DNA of 64,000 nucleotides. Source: Prevotellaceae bacterium UBA4359. Lineage in GTDB: Bacteria; Bacteroidota; Bacteroidia; Bacteroidales; Bacteroidaceae. Shown piece by piece: positions 53,052 through 61,848 of the stretch. The translations under genes and the position numbers were made by a program. How positions within the stretch are numbered: position 1 is the first letter of the stretch; every line of letters starts with the position of its first letter. The notes under the pieces were generated by a model that saw only the letters and a program-made list of their open reading frames with translations, did not search any database and was not told where the DNA came from. The stretch covers positions 19,962 to 83,961 of the forward strand of contig DGSP01000047.1 in assembly GCA_002393555.1 (NCBI GenBank), read 5' to 3'.

Positions 53052-53102
53052 GGTGTCTGGTTTTTAGGGTTGAAATGTAAGGTAATAGTAATTCTCGGAG
53101 TT

Positions 53103-53564
53103 TTAGTACTCGTCGTTGGCATACAAGTACTGGAACACGCCAGGGGTGTAATCGAAGATTTCCTCTGGCTTGAAGAAGCGGTTCAGTTCAATCACCGCAT
53201 TCTCGGGCGAGTCGGATGTGTGGATGATATTCTCTTGGAAACTCATACCGAAGTCGCCACGGATAGTGCCAGGGGCGGCTTTGCGTGAGTTCGTGCTGCC
53301 TGTCATCGAACGCACCGTTTCCACGGCGTCAACACCTTCGTAGCAGCAACAAACAACGGGGGATGCCATCATGGAGTTCTTGATGCGCTGGAAGAAAGGT
53401 TTCCCTGCAAGATGGGCGTAATGCTCGTTCAGCAGTTCATCTGTCAGTTGCATCATCTTCATGCCTGCCAAACGCAGACCTTTGCGCTCAAAGCGGGCTG
53501 TTACTTCTCCTACGAGTGCGCGCTGTACTGCACCTGGCTTTAAGATTACAAGAGTTTTCTCCAT
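53103..53564 (-). CDS. ndk: Nucleoside-diphosphate kinase, 153 aa
   Basis: Balances NTP pools by transferring the gamma-phosphate through an active-site His. TLVILKPGAVQRALVGEV at the N-terminus, catalytic NIIHTSDSPENA (usual NxxHGSD with Thr for Gly, common in Bacteroidetes), RKAAPGTIRGDFG. Start 53564 chosen because MEKTLVILKPG is the conserved N-terminus. Length normal. Confidence 0.96.
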   Translation of the reverse strand: MEKTLVILKPGAVQRALVGEVTARFERKGLRLAGMKMMQLTDELLNEHYAHLAGKPFFQRIKNSMMASPVVCCCYEGVDAVETVRSMTGSTNSRKAAPGTIRGDFGMSFQENIIHTSDSPENAVIELNRFFKPEEIFDYTPGVFQYLYANDEY

Positions 53565-53662
53565 TGTTCTATTTTTCCGATTGTCTCTTTTGTTCGCTAT
53601 GATTTTATAGGACAGATTCCTCGAAAAACGTCTCCGAGGAACTTCTATGCCCAATTTGGGGA

Positions 53663-53694
53663 CAAAGGTAGTAAATAAAGTTGAGACTCACAAG
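53663..53694 (-). promoter_or_regulatory. Promoter of ndk
   Basis: Minus strand CTTG (53694-53691), 20-nt spacer, TACCTTTG (53670-53663). Confidence 0.75.
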
Positions 53695-53720
53695 GATGTG
53701 GAGAAGTTTTTTTACTTTTT

Positions 53721-53912
53721 TCACAAATCGAGGCATTTCTTCACCTCTGCCTCCACGGTTGTCAGTTTCGCTTTGCAAAACTCCACCAGACCTTTAGCCT
53801 CCTTCAGATTGGCGGCCAGCGAGTCGATGTCCATCTCGCCGCGCTCTATTTTCTTTACTATTTCTTCGAGGCGTGACATGGCCTCTTCATAGGTTATTTT
53901 TTTCTTTTCCAT
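53721..53912 (-). CDS. xseB: Exodeoxyribonuclease VII small subunit, 63 aa
   Basis: Short helical protein with the family pattern YEEAMSRLEEIVKKIERGEM / LEAK-like LKEAKGLVEFCKAKL. Overlaps the end of xseA by 19 bp, the standard xseA-xseB arrangement. Confidence 0.93.
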   Translation of the reverse strand: MEKKKITYEEAMSRLEEIVKKIERGEMDIDSLAANLKEAKGLVEFCKAKLTTVEAEVKKCLDL

Positions 53913-55201
53913 GTGATGGTTGATTTGAGTGTTCCCGATGCTAAAGTGGTCTCCAGTTCGTCACCTTCCTTCACCTCGTCAGTGCTTCTGATGGCTTTGC
54001 CGCCCAATCGGGTGATGCTGAATCCGAGTTGCAAGATTCGGTCGGGGTGTGCGCTGTGCAGTTGGCTCTTTATCAATTCTATACGCTTTCGTTCGTGTTC
54101 CAGCATGGCAGGCGTAAAGAGGAGTAATTGCTTGTGCAGCAGTTCCACCATTCCTTTGCTCTGTTCCAACCGTCGGATGCTGTTTTGTGCCAAGGCTGCA
54201 GTAAACGTGTGAAGCCGCATTTCTTCTCTTGCCCTGACGGCGGAGAAGAGGTTGGGCAGTTTGCTCGTGAGCAGTTTCAGCCTGAACGTTTCGTTGGCCA
54301 GCATCTGACTGGTTCTCTCGTTCAGTCGCATCGCCAGGTCTTCCAGCGTGTCCAGTTCCTCTTCTTGATGATGAATGAGAAATTCTGCCGCTGCAGTAGG
54401 GGTTTTCACACGAGTGTGTGCTATCAGGTCAATCACGGTGTCGTCCCTTTCGTGGCCAATGCCTGTGATGATGGGCAGGGGAAACTGTGCCACATTCTCG
54501 GCCAGCAGCAGCGAGTCGAAGCCTTGCAGGTCGGACGTGGCTCCACCGCCTCGGATGATGACCACCGCATCCCACTCTTCCGTGTGTGCCGCAATGTTGT
54601 TCAGCGCAGCAATCACACTACGTTCCACCTCGCTTCCCTGCATGATGGCTTGGAAGAGTTCTGTCTTGAAAGCCAAGCCTTTCTTGTTGTTTCTGAGTTG
54701 GTTGCAGAAATCTCCATAGCCTGCAGCCGATGCCGAGGAGATGACCGCGATGCGTTGCATCAGACGGGGCAGGGGCAAATCCTTGTTCATGGTGAGGATG
54801 CCCTCTTCTTCCAGTTGATGCAGAATTTCCATACGCCTTCGGGCCATGTCACCCAGCGTGTAGGTAGGGTCTATGTCGATGATGTTGAGCGAATAGCCGT
54901 ACAGTTCGTGAAAGGTCACCTCCACTTGCACCAACACCAGCATGCCGGCTGCAAGCCGTTGGCCCGTCATGTTTTCAAACATTGGCCGGAGGAAAGCCCA
55001 GCGGTTGGCCCACACCTGCGCACGGGCTTTGGCCAAGATGCCGTTGCCGCGTGGCTCTTTCTGCACCAGTTCCATGTAGCAATGGCGGTTCACACGCAGT
55101 TCGCTCACCTCGGCCTGCACCCAGTAGGCATCGCCCAAGGTCAGTTCCAGCGTTTGTCTCACCAGCCCATTTAGTTCATATAGTGTCAGTGTCTCTTTCA
55201 C
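53894..55201 (-). CDS. xseA: Exodeoxyribonuclease VII large subunit, 435 aa
   Basis: N-terminal OB fold (about 10-105, YWVQAEVSELRVNRHCYMEL), catalytic domain with IAVISSASAAGYGDFCNQL, VVIIRGGGATSDLQGFDSLL and PIITGIGHERDDTVIDLIAH (including the conserved GHE-x-D), then a coiled coil and a C-terminal segment DRILQLGFSITRLGGKAIRS. Start codon is GTG. Degrades single-stranded DNA from both ends together with XseB. Confidence 0.96.
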   Translation of the reverse strand: MKETLTLYELNGLVRQTLELTLGDAYWVQAEVSELRVNRHCYMELVQKEPRGNGILAKARAQVWANRWAFLRPMFENMTGQRLAAGMLVLVQVEVTFHELYGYSLNIIDIDPTYTLGDMARRRMEILHQLEEEGILTMNKDLPLPRLMQRIAVISSASAAGYGDFCNQLRNNKKGLAFKTELFQAIMQGSEVERSVIAALNNIAAHTEEWDAVVIIRGGGATSDLQGFDSLLLAENVAQFPLPIITGIGHERDDTVIDLIAHTRVKTPTAAAEFLIHHQEEELDTLEDLAMRLNERTSQMLANETFRLKLLTSKLPNLFSAVRAREEMRLHTFTAALAQNSIRRLEQSKGMVELLHKQLLLFTPAMLEHERKRIELIKSQLHSAHPDRILQLGFSITRLGGKAIRSTDEVKEGDELETTLASGTLKSTITWKRKK

Positions 55202-55248
55202 TTCTTTGTCAACATTTTATCTCTCTTTCTGCCTCTTTTTCACCATTC

Positions 55249-55938
55249 TCAAATCTGCGGCCTCTTCCCATTCAGGGCATGCAGAAACGTGTCGTAGTTT
55301 CGGTCGATGTGGCTCAATTCGTATGGCTCAATCGTCAGCGAGAACTGTCCCGGCAGGTCGTCCAGCCCGAAGTATGCTTTGATGAGGCATGCGGCGTTGA
55401 AAGCGCGGTCGTTTCTGCGCCTCATCAGCACCATGCAGCATTTCCTCGCCACAATCTTGTCGTCAGCCATTTTGAGTGTCTTGAAAATGAGAAAGTAGGA
55501 GAGGGGAGTGTCGTCTTTCAGCAAGACGGACAGCCGTGTCACCTCCTGCTCGATGTGCAGTGCCTCAAACATGCCCGTCACCTGCTTTTCCGTCCTCAGC
55601 AGCGGCATCATCATGTTGCACAACTTCACCAACGACTCGCGGTGAGTCTCCTTCAGGTGGTCGTAGAGTCGCCTTACCGCTTCCACCCCGAAGTCCAGTG
55701 TGCCGCCTTCGGCCAGATGTCCCACAGCCATCACTCCGCTCAGGAAGGCCGCCCTCTTATATATAATAATGTGTAGGAGCGTTTCCCAAAACAGTTCGTT
55801 CGGCAGTTCCGTCAGCACTTCTTCTCGCATCACACGCTCCATTCGCCTGAACTCCATGTTGCTCAGGCTCTCCATCAGTTGCGCCAACTCGTTCCATTTG
55901 CGCTCCTTCACTAACCGATATGCCCGTTCTTTCAGCAT
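55249..55938 (-). CDS. Unknown protein, 229 aa, all-helical
   Basis: Not recognised. The sequence is strongly helical, rich in Arg, Glu, Leu and Met, with no signal peptide, membrane segment or cofactor motif. It starts MLKERAYRLVKERKWNELAQ, suggesting a tetratricopeptide- or HEAT-like scaffold. It lies between ruvA (27 bp upstream) and xseA (47 bp downstream) on the same strand among DNA-repair genes, so a link to DNA metabolism is possible but only by position. Confidence 0.75.
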   Translation of the reverse strand: MLKERAYRLVKERKWNELAQLMESLSNMEFRRMERVMREEVLTELPNELFWETLLHIIIYKRAAFLSGVMAVGHLAEGGTLDFGVEAVRRLYDHLKETHRESLVKLCNMMMPLLRTEKQVTGMFEALHIEQEVTRLSVLLKDDTPLSYFLIFKTLKMADDKIVARKCCMVLMRRRNDRAFNAACLIKAYFGLDDLPGQFSLTIEPYELSHIDRNYDTFLHALNGKRPQI

Positions 55939-55965
55939 GCTTTTTCTGTTGGCTGCATTGGGGAA

Positions 55966-56571
55966 CTACAACATCTTGAGGGCGAGTTTGATGACTTTCT
56001 CCACGGGCGCAGAAGGCTCGTCCTTGAGGATGGCTTTGACAGTCTTGGCCACAGGTGCGGGCGAGAAGCCAAGCATCTTGAGGGCCTCGCAGGCCTCATT
56101 GTAGATTTCGCTGTTGATGGCTGTAGAGGACGCGCCTTTTTCGCCCGAAGGTAAGGTGGCCTCCATGCCGAGCGAAGCCACCTTGTCGCGCAGTTCCACG
56201 ATGATGCGTTGGGCAGTCTTGGCACCCAGCCCCTTCACGGTCTTGAGCATGCGTTCATTGCCGTCCATGATGAGAGTGGCCAGTTCGGGGGCGGAAAAAC
56301 TGCTCAGCATGGTGCGGGCCGTGTTGCCGCCCACGCCGCTCACGCTGATGAGCAGCAGGAAGAGTTCGCGCTCCTGCTTGGTGGCAAAGCCGAAGAGGGT
56401 CCAGGTGTCTTCGCGGATAGACTCATAGACAAAGAGCCGTGCCTCGCTCTTGCCTTGCAGGGCGGTGTAGGAGTTGAGGCTGATGTTCAGGAGGTAGCCC
56501 ACGCCGTGTGCTTCGATGGTGGCTTGGGTGGGAGTAAGTTCGTCGAGGATGCCTCGGATGTATTCAATCAT
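55966..56571 (-). CDS. ruvA: Holliday junction branch-migration protein RuvA, 201 aa
   Basis: Domain I OB fold (MIEYIRGILDELTPTQATIE), domain II helix-hairpin-helix pair (VSGVGGNTARTMLSSFSAPE; VKGLGAKTAQRIIVELRDKV), flexible linker and C-terminal domain III (EALKMLGFSPAPVAKTVKAI) that binds RuvB. Length normal. ruvB is not in the window; ruvC is also absent. Confidence 0.97.
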   Translation of the reverse strand: MIEYIRGILDELTPTQATIEAHGVGYLLNISLNSYTALQGKSEARLFVYESIREDTWTLFGFATKQERELFLLLISVSGVGGNTARTMLSSFSAPELATLIMDGNERMLKTVKGLGAKTAQRIIVELRDKVASLGMEATLPSGEKGASSTAINSEIYNEACEALKMLGFSPAPVAKTVKAILKDEPSAPVEKVIKLALKML

Positions 56572-56593
56572 GATGTTCGTTTGCTTTTGTGGG

Positions 56594-56601
56594 CAAAGAT
56601 A
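56594..56601 (-). promoter_or_regulatory. -7 element of ruvA
   Basis: Minus strand TATCTTTG, 23 bp upstream of the ruvA ATG; the -33 position falls in the GTGAAAA repeats and is weak. Confidence 0.55.
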
Positions 56602-56631
56602 CGAATTTTAAGTGAAAAGTGAAGAGAGGAT

Positions 56632-56743
56632 AAGTGAAAAGTGAAAAGTGAAGAGTGAAAAATCTAAGTTACCTTGGCAAAAAGGAGCATCCCGCATGGT
56701 GGAAACTTGGATTTTTCACTCTTCACTTTTCATTTTTCACTTT
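56632..56743. repeat. Low-complexity long inverted repeat between pepP and ruvA
   Basis: 56632-56664 (GTGAAAAGTGAAGAGTGAAA type) pairs with 56710-56743 for over 30 bp; the 45-nt loop begins TAAGTTACC and ends GGAAACTTG. The right arm overlaps the aminopeptidase stop codon by two bases. Confidence 0.8.
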
Positions 56744-58505
56744 ACAGAGGTTTCGTCACTTCCTCCAGCCACGCTCTGTGTTCTTCGTCCAGCCGTGGTG
56801 CAAGCCGTTCATAGACAGTCTGCTGATACTGGTTGAACCACTGGCGCTCCTCCTCGGTGAGCATATCGACAAGGATGGGGCTGGTGAGGATGGGACAGAG
56901 GGTGAGTTGCTCGAAGGCATAGTAAGGGCCGAAGGTGATGCCCTCGGAGTGGGGCACTACCAGCATGGTGTTCTCGTGGCGTACACCGTGAGAGCCTTCG
57001 ATGTAGATGCCGGGCTCGTCGGTGATGGTCATGCCGGGCAGCAGTGGGGTGGGCCGCCACTGCATGCGGAACTGGTGCAGGTCGATGGCCTCGTGGACCG
57101 ACATGAATTGCCCGACTCCGTGACCTGTGCCGTGCAGGTAGTTGATGCCATATTTCCACATGGCTTCGCGGGCCAGTGTGTCGAGTTGGGTGCCGCAGGT
57201 GCCTTTGGGGAAGACGGCGGAGGCGAGGCGAATCCAGCCCCGGAGTACGAGCGTGTAGTCGCGCTGCATTTCCCAGGTGAGCGGGCCGAGCGGCAGGGTG
57301 CGGGTGATGTCGGTGGTGCCGTCGAGATACTGTCCGCCAGAGTCGATGAGCAGGAGTCCTTCGGGCTTGACGGGGATGTCCGTTTCGGGTGTGGGGTCGT
57401 AGTGGACAATGGCACCATGATGTGCGTAGCCCATGATGCTCTCGAAACTGATGCCCATGAAGAGCGGCTGCTCGGCACGGAACTCCTCCAGTTTTCGCGA
57501 CAGCGAGAGTTCGGTCTGTCCTCCCTTCGGCACATTCTCCAGCGTCCATTTCATCCACTTCACCATGGCCACTCCATCCTTCTCCATCGCACGGCGGAAG
57601 CCGTTGATTTCCACCTCGTTCTTGAAGATGAGCATCTGCTCCACGGGACTGTCCTTGCGGATGGGGCGGCTGATGGCGGAATAGGCGGCATAGTTGGTCT
57701 TTTCGGGCTGCACCCACACGGGCAGGTCGAGCGCCCGGAGGTCGGCGATGATGTCGTCATATTCGCGCAGTGTGACCCCCTCCTGCTTCAGATAGTCGGC
57801 CACTTCGGGCGTGACTTTCTCCTTGCATATATATAGTAATGTGTCGGTCGGGGTGATGACCACGTAGCCCAGCACGAAGGGGGTGAAGGCCACATCGTCG
57901 GCGCGCAGGTTGAGGGTCCAGGCCACCTCTTCGAGCGAGCAGAGCAGCAAGGCGTTGTTGCCTGTTTTCTCTCTGATGCGCTGAATCTTCGATGCCGCGC
58001 TCTCGCCGGCGTATTCCAGTCGCTGGACAAAGGCTTTGCTCTGGGGGATAGGGGGACGGTCGGCCCAAATCTCGGCGTAGGGGTCGAGGTCGGTGCGCAG
58101 GGTGAGGCCGTAGGCTCGCAGGTCGGTCTGCAGATTCTCCACTTCCGAGGTCGTGTTCACCCAACCGTCCACACCAACCACGCTGCCTTCAGGAAGAACC
58201 TCTCCCAGCCACTCGGCGATGGAAGGGGTGCCTTCGATTTTCTCTTTCATCAGCACATAGTCCGTTCCGGCCAACTGCTCGGTGGCCTGGATGAAATAGC
58301 GTGAGTCGGTCCACAGGGCAGCCTGGTCGAGTGTCACGACGGCTGTGCCTGCCGAACCGGTGAAACCGCTAATCCAGCGGCGTGATTTCCAACGCTCGGG
58401 CACATACTCGCCCGCATGGGGGTCTGTGCTGGGGGTGATGAAGGCGCTGATGCCTTCTCGCTGCATGAGGCGACGGAGCGCCTCCACTTTCTCTGTTGTA
58501 GTCAT
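56742..58505 (-). CDS. Xaa-Pro aminopeptidase (M24, aminopeptidase P family), 587 aa
   Basis: Creatinase N-terminal domains (TPSTDPHAGEYVPERWKSRR, FTGSAGTAVVTLDQAALWTD) and a pita-bread M24 catalytic domain: metal-ligand Asp pair in LLIDSGGQYLDGTTDITRTL, His in YLHGTGHGVGQFMSVHE, Glu in ITDEPGIYIEG and GVRHENTMLV. Cleaves the N-terminal residue before Pro; cytoplasmic. Start 58505 (MTTTEKVEALRRL) is the first suitable ATG after the repeat-containing leader. Confidence 0.95.
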   Translation of the reverse strand: MTTTEKVEALRRLMQREGISAFITPSTDPHAGEYVPERWKSRRWISGFTGSAGTAVVTLDQAALWTDSRYFIQATEQLAGTDYVLMKEKIEGTPSIAEWLGEVLPEGSVVGVDGWVNTTSEVENLQTDLRAYGLTLRTDLDPYAEIWADRPPIPQSKAFVQRLEYAGESAASKIQRIREKTGNNALLLCSLEEVAWTLNLRADDVAFTPFVLGYVVITPTDTLLYICKEKVTPEVADYLKQEGVTLREYDDIIADLRALDLPVWVQPEKTNYAAYSAISRPIRKDSPVEQMLIFKNEVEINGFRRAMEKDGVAMVKWMKWTLENVPKGGQTELSLSRKLEEFRAEQPLFMGISFESIMGYAHHGAIVHYDPTPETDIPVKPEGLLLIDSGGQYLDGTTDITRTLPLGPLTWEMQRDYTLVLRGWIRLASAVFPKGTCGTQLDTLAREAMWKYGINYLHGTGHGVGQFMSVHEAIDLHQFRMQWRPTPLLPGMTITDEPGIYIEGSHGVRHENTMLVVPHSEGITFGPYYAFEQLTLCPILTSPILVDMLTEEERQWFNQYQQTVYERLAPRLDEEHRAWLEEVTKPL

Positions 58506-58579
58506 TGTTGTTGCGTTTTTCCCGATTGGGAAGGCGGTGCATGGCATCAAACCCACCTCCTCTCTGGAGGGTGGCTCGG

Positions 58580-58676
58580 TGCCTCAAAAGGGGTGTGACT
58601 CACACCTATACCACACGTGTGACTCACACCTGTACCATAGGTGTGAGTCACACCCCTTTTGAGGTGCTGAAAGCCC
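58580..58676. repeat. Composite palindromic repeat, copy 3
   Basis: 15-bp palindromes at 58592-58606, 58616-58630 and 58640-58654 (24-bp period; GGTGTGACTCACACC with one C variant), spacers TATACCACA and TGTACCATA, outer inverted arms GCCTCAAAAGGGGTGTGA-like. It lies inside the 5' leader of the aminopeptidase gene if the promoter at 58784 is used. Confidence 0.92.
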
Positions 58677-58783
58677 GTCTGGAGGCATTGCGTCGTTGGG
58701 TCTGAAACGACACAGTCGCTACCTCCTACGGCAGGGTGGGTTTGCCTTGATGCGGCTTCTTCTTTATCGGTGTAATTTTTCCA

Positions 58784-58814
58784 CAAAGTTAGATGTTTTT
58801 GAGTAAATTTGAAA
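58784..58814 (-). promoter_or_regulatory. Promoter of aminopeptidase P gene
   Basis: Minus strand TTTC (58814-58811), 19-nt spacer, TAACTTTG (58791-58784). It implies a leader of about 270 nt that contains palindromic repeat copy 3. Confidence 0.6.
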
Positions 58815-58850
58815 CTTTTTCTTAAAAAAAGATGTTTTTTTGTTAGATTT

Positions 58851-58882
58851 TTTGCAAGTTCCGTGGAAAAAGTCTAACTTTG
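58851..58882 (+). promoter_or_regulatory. Promoter of gdhA
   Basis: TTTG (58851-58854), 20-nt spacer, TAACTTTG (58875-58882): perfect consensus. Leader of about 135 nt before the ATG at 59024; I see no riboswitch in it. Confidence 0.85.
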
Positions 58883-59023
58883 CACCCGAAATCAAAAAAC
58901 GCAGACACGGAACTCCTTTCTTGAGTACCTGTTTTTAGGAATTGAAGAGGATGTGTTTCGTTCGCAAAATAAGACAACAGACACTATTTATCAACCAAAC
59001 AACATTAAAAAACCGTTTTCACA

Positions 59024-60364
59024 ATGGACGCAAAAAAAGTATTGGAAGACCTGAAGCGTCGCTTTCCAAACGAACCTGAGTATCATCAGGCAGTAGAAGA
59101 AGTTCTCGGTACAATCGAGGAAGAGTACAACAAGCACCCAGAGTTCGATAAGGTGAACCTCATCGAGCGTCTCTGCATTCCAGATCGCGTGTATCAGTTC
59201 CGCGTCACTTGGATGGATGACAAAGGCCAGATTCAGACCAACATGGGCTACCGCATCCAGCACAACAACGCCATTGGCCCCTACAAGGGCGGTATCCGTT
59301 TCCACAGTTCTGTGAACCTCGGCATCCTGAAGTTCCTCGCTTTCGAGCAGACTTTCAAGAACTCACTCACTACACTCCCCATGGGTGGTGGTAAGGGTGG
59401 CTCTGACTTCTCTCCCCGTGGCAAGAGCAACGCTGAGGTGATGCGTTTCTGCCAGGCTTTCATGCTTGAGTTGACTCGTCACATTGGTCCAGATGTGGAT
59501 GTACCAGCAGGTGACATCGGCGTAGGTGGCCGTGAGGTAGGTTACATGTTCGGCATGTACAAGAAACTCACTCGCGAGTATAGCGGTGTGCTCACTGGTA
59601 AGGGCATCGAGTTCGGTGGTTCTCTCATCCGTCCTGAGGCAACTGGTTACGGTACAGTTTACTTCCTCCGTGCCATGCTGAAGACAAAGGGCGACAAGAT
59701 TGAAGGCAAGAAGGTCCTCATCTCTGGTGCAGGTAACGTGGCTCAGTATGCTGCTGAGAAGGTGCTCCAGCTCGGTGGTAAGGTAATGACCATGTCTGAC
59801 TCTAACGGTTACATCTACGACCCAGACGGCATCGACCGTGCTAAACTCGACTACATCATGGAGTTGAAGAACGTTTACCGTGGCCGTATCAAGGAATATG
59901 TTGACAAGTACCCAACTGCTAAGTACGTTGGTGACGGTGCAAAGCCTTGGTTCGAGAAGGCTGACATCGCTCTGCCTTGTGCAACTCAGAACGAGTTGAA
60001 CGAAGAGCAGGCTAAGGCTCTTATCGCCAATGGCGTTATCGCTGTGGCTGAAGGTGCTAACATGCCATCTACTCCAGGCGCTATCCGCGTATTCCAGGAG
60101 GCTAAGATTCTTTACTCTCCAGGTAAGGCTTCTAACGCAGGTGGTGTATCTGTATCAGGTCTTGAGATGTCTCAGAACTCAGAGCGTCTGTCTTGGACAG
60201 CAGAAGAGGTTGATGCTAAACTCCTCTGGATCATGGAGAACATCCACGAGAACTGCGTGAAGTACGGCACAGAGGCCGACGGCTACGTGAACTACGTGAA
60301 GGGTGCCAACGTTGCAGGCTTCATGAAAGTTGCGAAGGCTATGATGGCTCAGGGAATTGTTTAA
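59024..60364 (+). CDS. gdhA: Glutamate dehydrogenase, 446 aa
   Basis: Reductive amination of 2-oxoglutarate. Conserved active-site block GPYKGGIRFHSSVNLGILKF with catalytic Lys in LTTLPMGGGKGGSDFSPRGK, DVDVPAGDIGVGGREVGYMF, and Rossmann GAGNVAQYAAEKVLQLGGKV. Length and N-terminus fit the hexameric bacterial class (NADP- or dual-specific). Codon use is strongly biased, as for a highly expressed gene. Its last 119 bp recur, diverged, at 63881-64000. Confidence 0.97.
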   Translation: MDAKKVLEDLKRRFPNEPEYHQAVEEVLGTIEEEYNKHPEFDKVNLIERLCIPDRVYQFRVTWMDDKGQIQTNMGYRIQHNNAIGPYKGGIRFHSSVNLGILKFLAFEQTFKNSLTTLPMGGGKGGSDFSPRGKSNAEVMRFCQAFMLELTRHIGPDVDVPAGDIGVGGREVGYMFGMYKKLTREYSGVLTGKGIEFGGSLIRPEATGYGTVYFLRAMLKTKGDKIEGKKVLISGAGNVAQYAAEKVLQLGGKVMTMSDSNGYIYDPDGIDRAKLDYIMELKNVYRGRIKEYVDKYPTAKYVGDGAKPWFEKADIALPCATQNELNEEQAKALIANGVIAVAEGANMPSTPGAIRVFQEAKILYSPGKASNAGGVSVSGLEMSQNSERLSWTAEEVDAKLLWIMENIHENCVKYGTEADGYVNYVKGANVAGFMKVAKAMMAQGIV

Positions 60365-60429
60365 TCAATTCCGAGCCGAAGAGCTCAGGAACTTCGGCGT
60401 AGCGTAGCGAAGCCAACGTTCTTTCCGTT

Positions 60430-60453
60430 ATGATGGCTCAGGGCATCGTGTAA
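60430..60453 (+). repeat. 24-bp extra copy of gdhA 3' end
   Basis: ATGATGGCTCAGGGCATCGT plus GTAA repeats the last eight codons of gdhA 66 bp after its stop. Its GGGCATCGT matches the distal copy at 63981 better than the intact gene (GGGAATTGT). Confidence 0.85.
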
Positions 60454-60481
60454 TTCGGAACAATAGATTCTAATATAAATA

Positions 60482-60514
60482 GGGTGCATCGGACATGTGT
60501 TCGATGCACCTTTT
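60482..60514 (+). terminator. Terminator after gdhA
   Basis: Stem GGTGCATCG/CGATGCACC (60483-60491 and 60502-60510) followed by TTTT. Confidence 0.85.
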
Positions 60515-60654
60515 GTTTATACCATAAGTACAAATAGGATGTTGAAGGCTTTTGTTGGTGGCAAAGAGGCATTTTTTTCTTTACTGATATATAAATATGA
60601 ATAAAAAAAGATGAACTTTTCGATGAATTCTGTTATTATCTCATGGGAAAGTAG

Positions 60655-60662
60655 TACCTTTG
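60655..60662 (+). promoter_or_regulatory. -7 element directly before AAA ATPase start
   Basis: Perfect TACCTTTG ending 5 bp before the ATG at 60668; weak -33. Transcription would start at or near the A of the ATG, giving a leaderless or nearly leaderless mRNA. Confidence 0.6.
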
Positions 60663-60667
60663 TAACC

Positions 60668-61843
60668 ATGAAACATCTCGTGATTCGTAATTTGGGACCG
60701 TTGAAAGAGGCCGATGTCGAACTGAAGCGCATCAATGTTATCATTGGTTCGCAGAGTTCGGGTAAGAGTTGTGTGCTGAAAACAGCCTGCTATTGTACGT
60801 GGGTTGAGAAGCGTATCGAATTGACCCAGACTGCCGATTTCTTTTCAAAAGATGATAACTTTCTGAGAGAATTGGAACGCTTCCACAAACTGAAAGGGTA
60901 CATTAAGGATGATACCTTTATTGGTTACGAGTCTGATTTCATGGCTTTCTCATACGACAATACTTGCAAGACCTTCAAGTTCGAATGGAAAGAGGACCGT
61001 TGGAATTATCATCGTTCTAAAGTGACCTATATCCCTGCTGAGCGTAATTTGGTGGCAGCTATTCCCAACTGGTTCCAAGTGAAGTTCGCTGATGACAATA
61101 TTCGTGATTTCATGGCAGATTGGGAAACTGCCAGACAGGCTACCACGAAGGATTTGTCTGTATTAAATCTTGGCGTATCTTATCATTATGATTCTGATAC
61201 GAAATCCGATAAGGTTCAAGTCGCAGATGGTGTGACACTTGATTTCACAAATACTTCGAGTGGTCTTCAGTCTCTTATACCATTGTTTGTGCATCTTAAT
61301 TATTTGTCCATTCTTAAGGAAAGCAGAATTGTAGACACAAGTATTACAGGAAGCAAGGAAGAAAAAAGTTTAGCTGAAATAGTATATGGTCATTTTATTC
61401 CAATATATGGAGAGCCTGTTATAGGGAAAGATGTAAAGCAAGGACATCCTTCATTTATGATAGAGCTGGATGGAAGCAGTTATTCTGTACAAATGTCCGA
61501 TATAAAAAAGATGCAAAATATTATTTTTCAGTATCTTGTTACTGACCATTGCGACATCTTCCTTGAAGAGCCCGAGGCAAATCTTTTTCCACCCACGCAG
61601 ACAAATCTTGTGGAGTGGCTGCTGGATATGACGAAGGGGAATATTCCCAATAATCTTTTTGTGGCTACACATAGCCCTTATATACTTAATGCCTTCTTGG
61701 AGAAACAAGATGAGGATATCAGTCTGTTTCTCACAAGCTATAGAGAAAACCAGATTATTGTCAAGACTGCCACAGAAGAGAATTTGCAGGAGATGTATGA
61801 CTATGGTGTGGATGCCTTCTTCAATATAGAAACTTTGAGCTGA
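60668..61843 (+). CDS. AAA_15/OLD-like ATPase, 391 aa
   Basis: Starts MKHLVIRNLGPLKEADVELK, the typical N-terminal strand of RecF/OLD-type ATPases. Walker A GSQSSGKS at 27-34, Walker B DIFLEEPEANLFP about 295-306, and switch His in NLFVATHSPYIL (H335). A signature-like TSSGLQSLIPLF lies about 197-208. The ATG at 60668 is preferred over the upstream ATG at 60611, which lies before the -7 element. It is followed after 5 bp by a TOPRIM-like gene. Such pairs (PARIS AriA/AriB, OLD-like) are known anti-phage systems; this pair's role is inferred. Confidence 0.85.
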   Translation: MKHLVIRNLGPLKEADVELKRINVIIGSQSSGKSCVLKTACYCTWVEKRIELTQTADFFSKDDNFLRELERFHKLKGYIKDDTFIGYESDFMAFSYDNTCKTFKFEWKEDRWNYHRSKVTYIPAERNLVAAIPNWFQVKFADDNIRDFMADWETARQATTKDLSVLNLGVSYHYDSDTKSDKVQVADGVTLDFTNTSSGLQSLIPLFVHLNYLSILKESRIVDTSITGSKEEKSLAEIVYGHFIPIYGEPVIGKDVKQGHPSFMIELDGSSYSVQMSDIKKMQNIIFQYLVTDHCDIFLEEPEANLFPPTQTNLVEWLLDMTKGNIPNNLFVATHSPYILNAFLEKQDEDISLFLTSYRENQIIVKTATEENLQEMYDYGVDAFFNIETLS

Positions 61844-61848
61844 ATCAG

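Noticed and set aside
58890..59023. Riboswitch in gdhA leader
   Set aside because: Leader is long enough, but no recognisable conserved core or terminator/anti-terminator pair.
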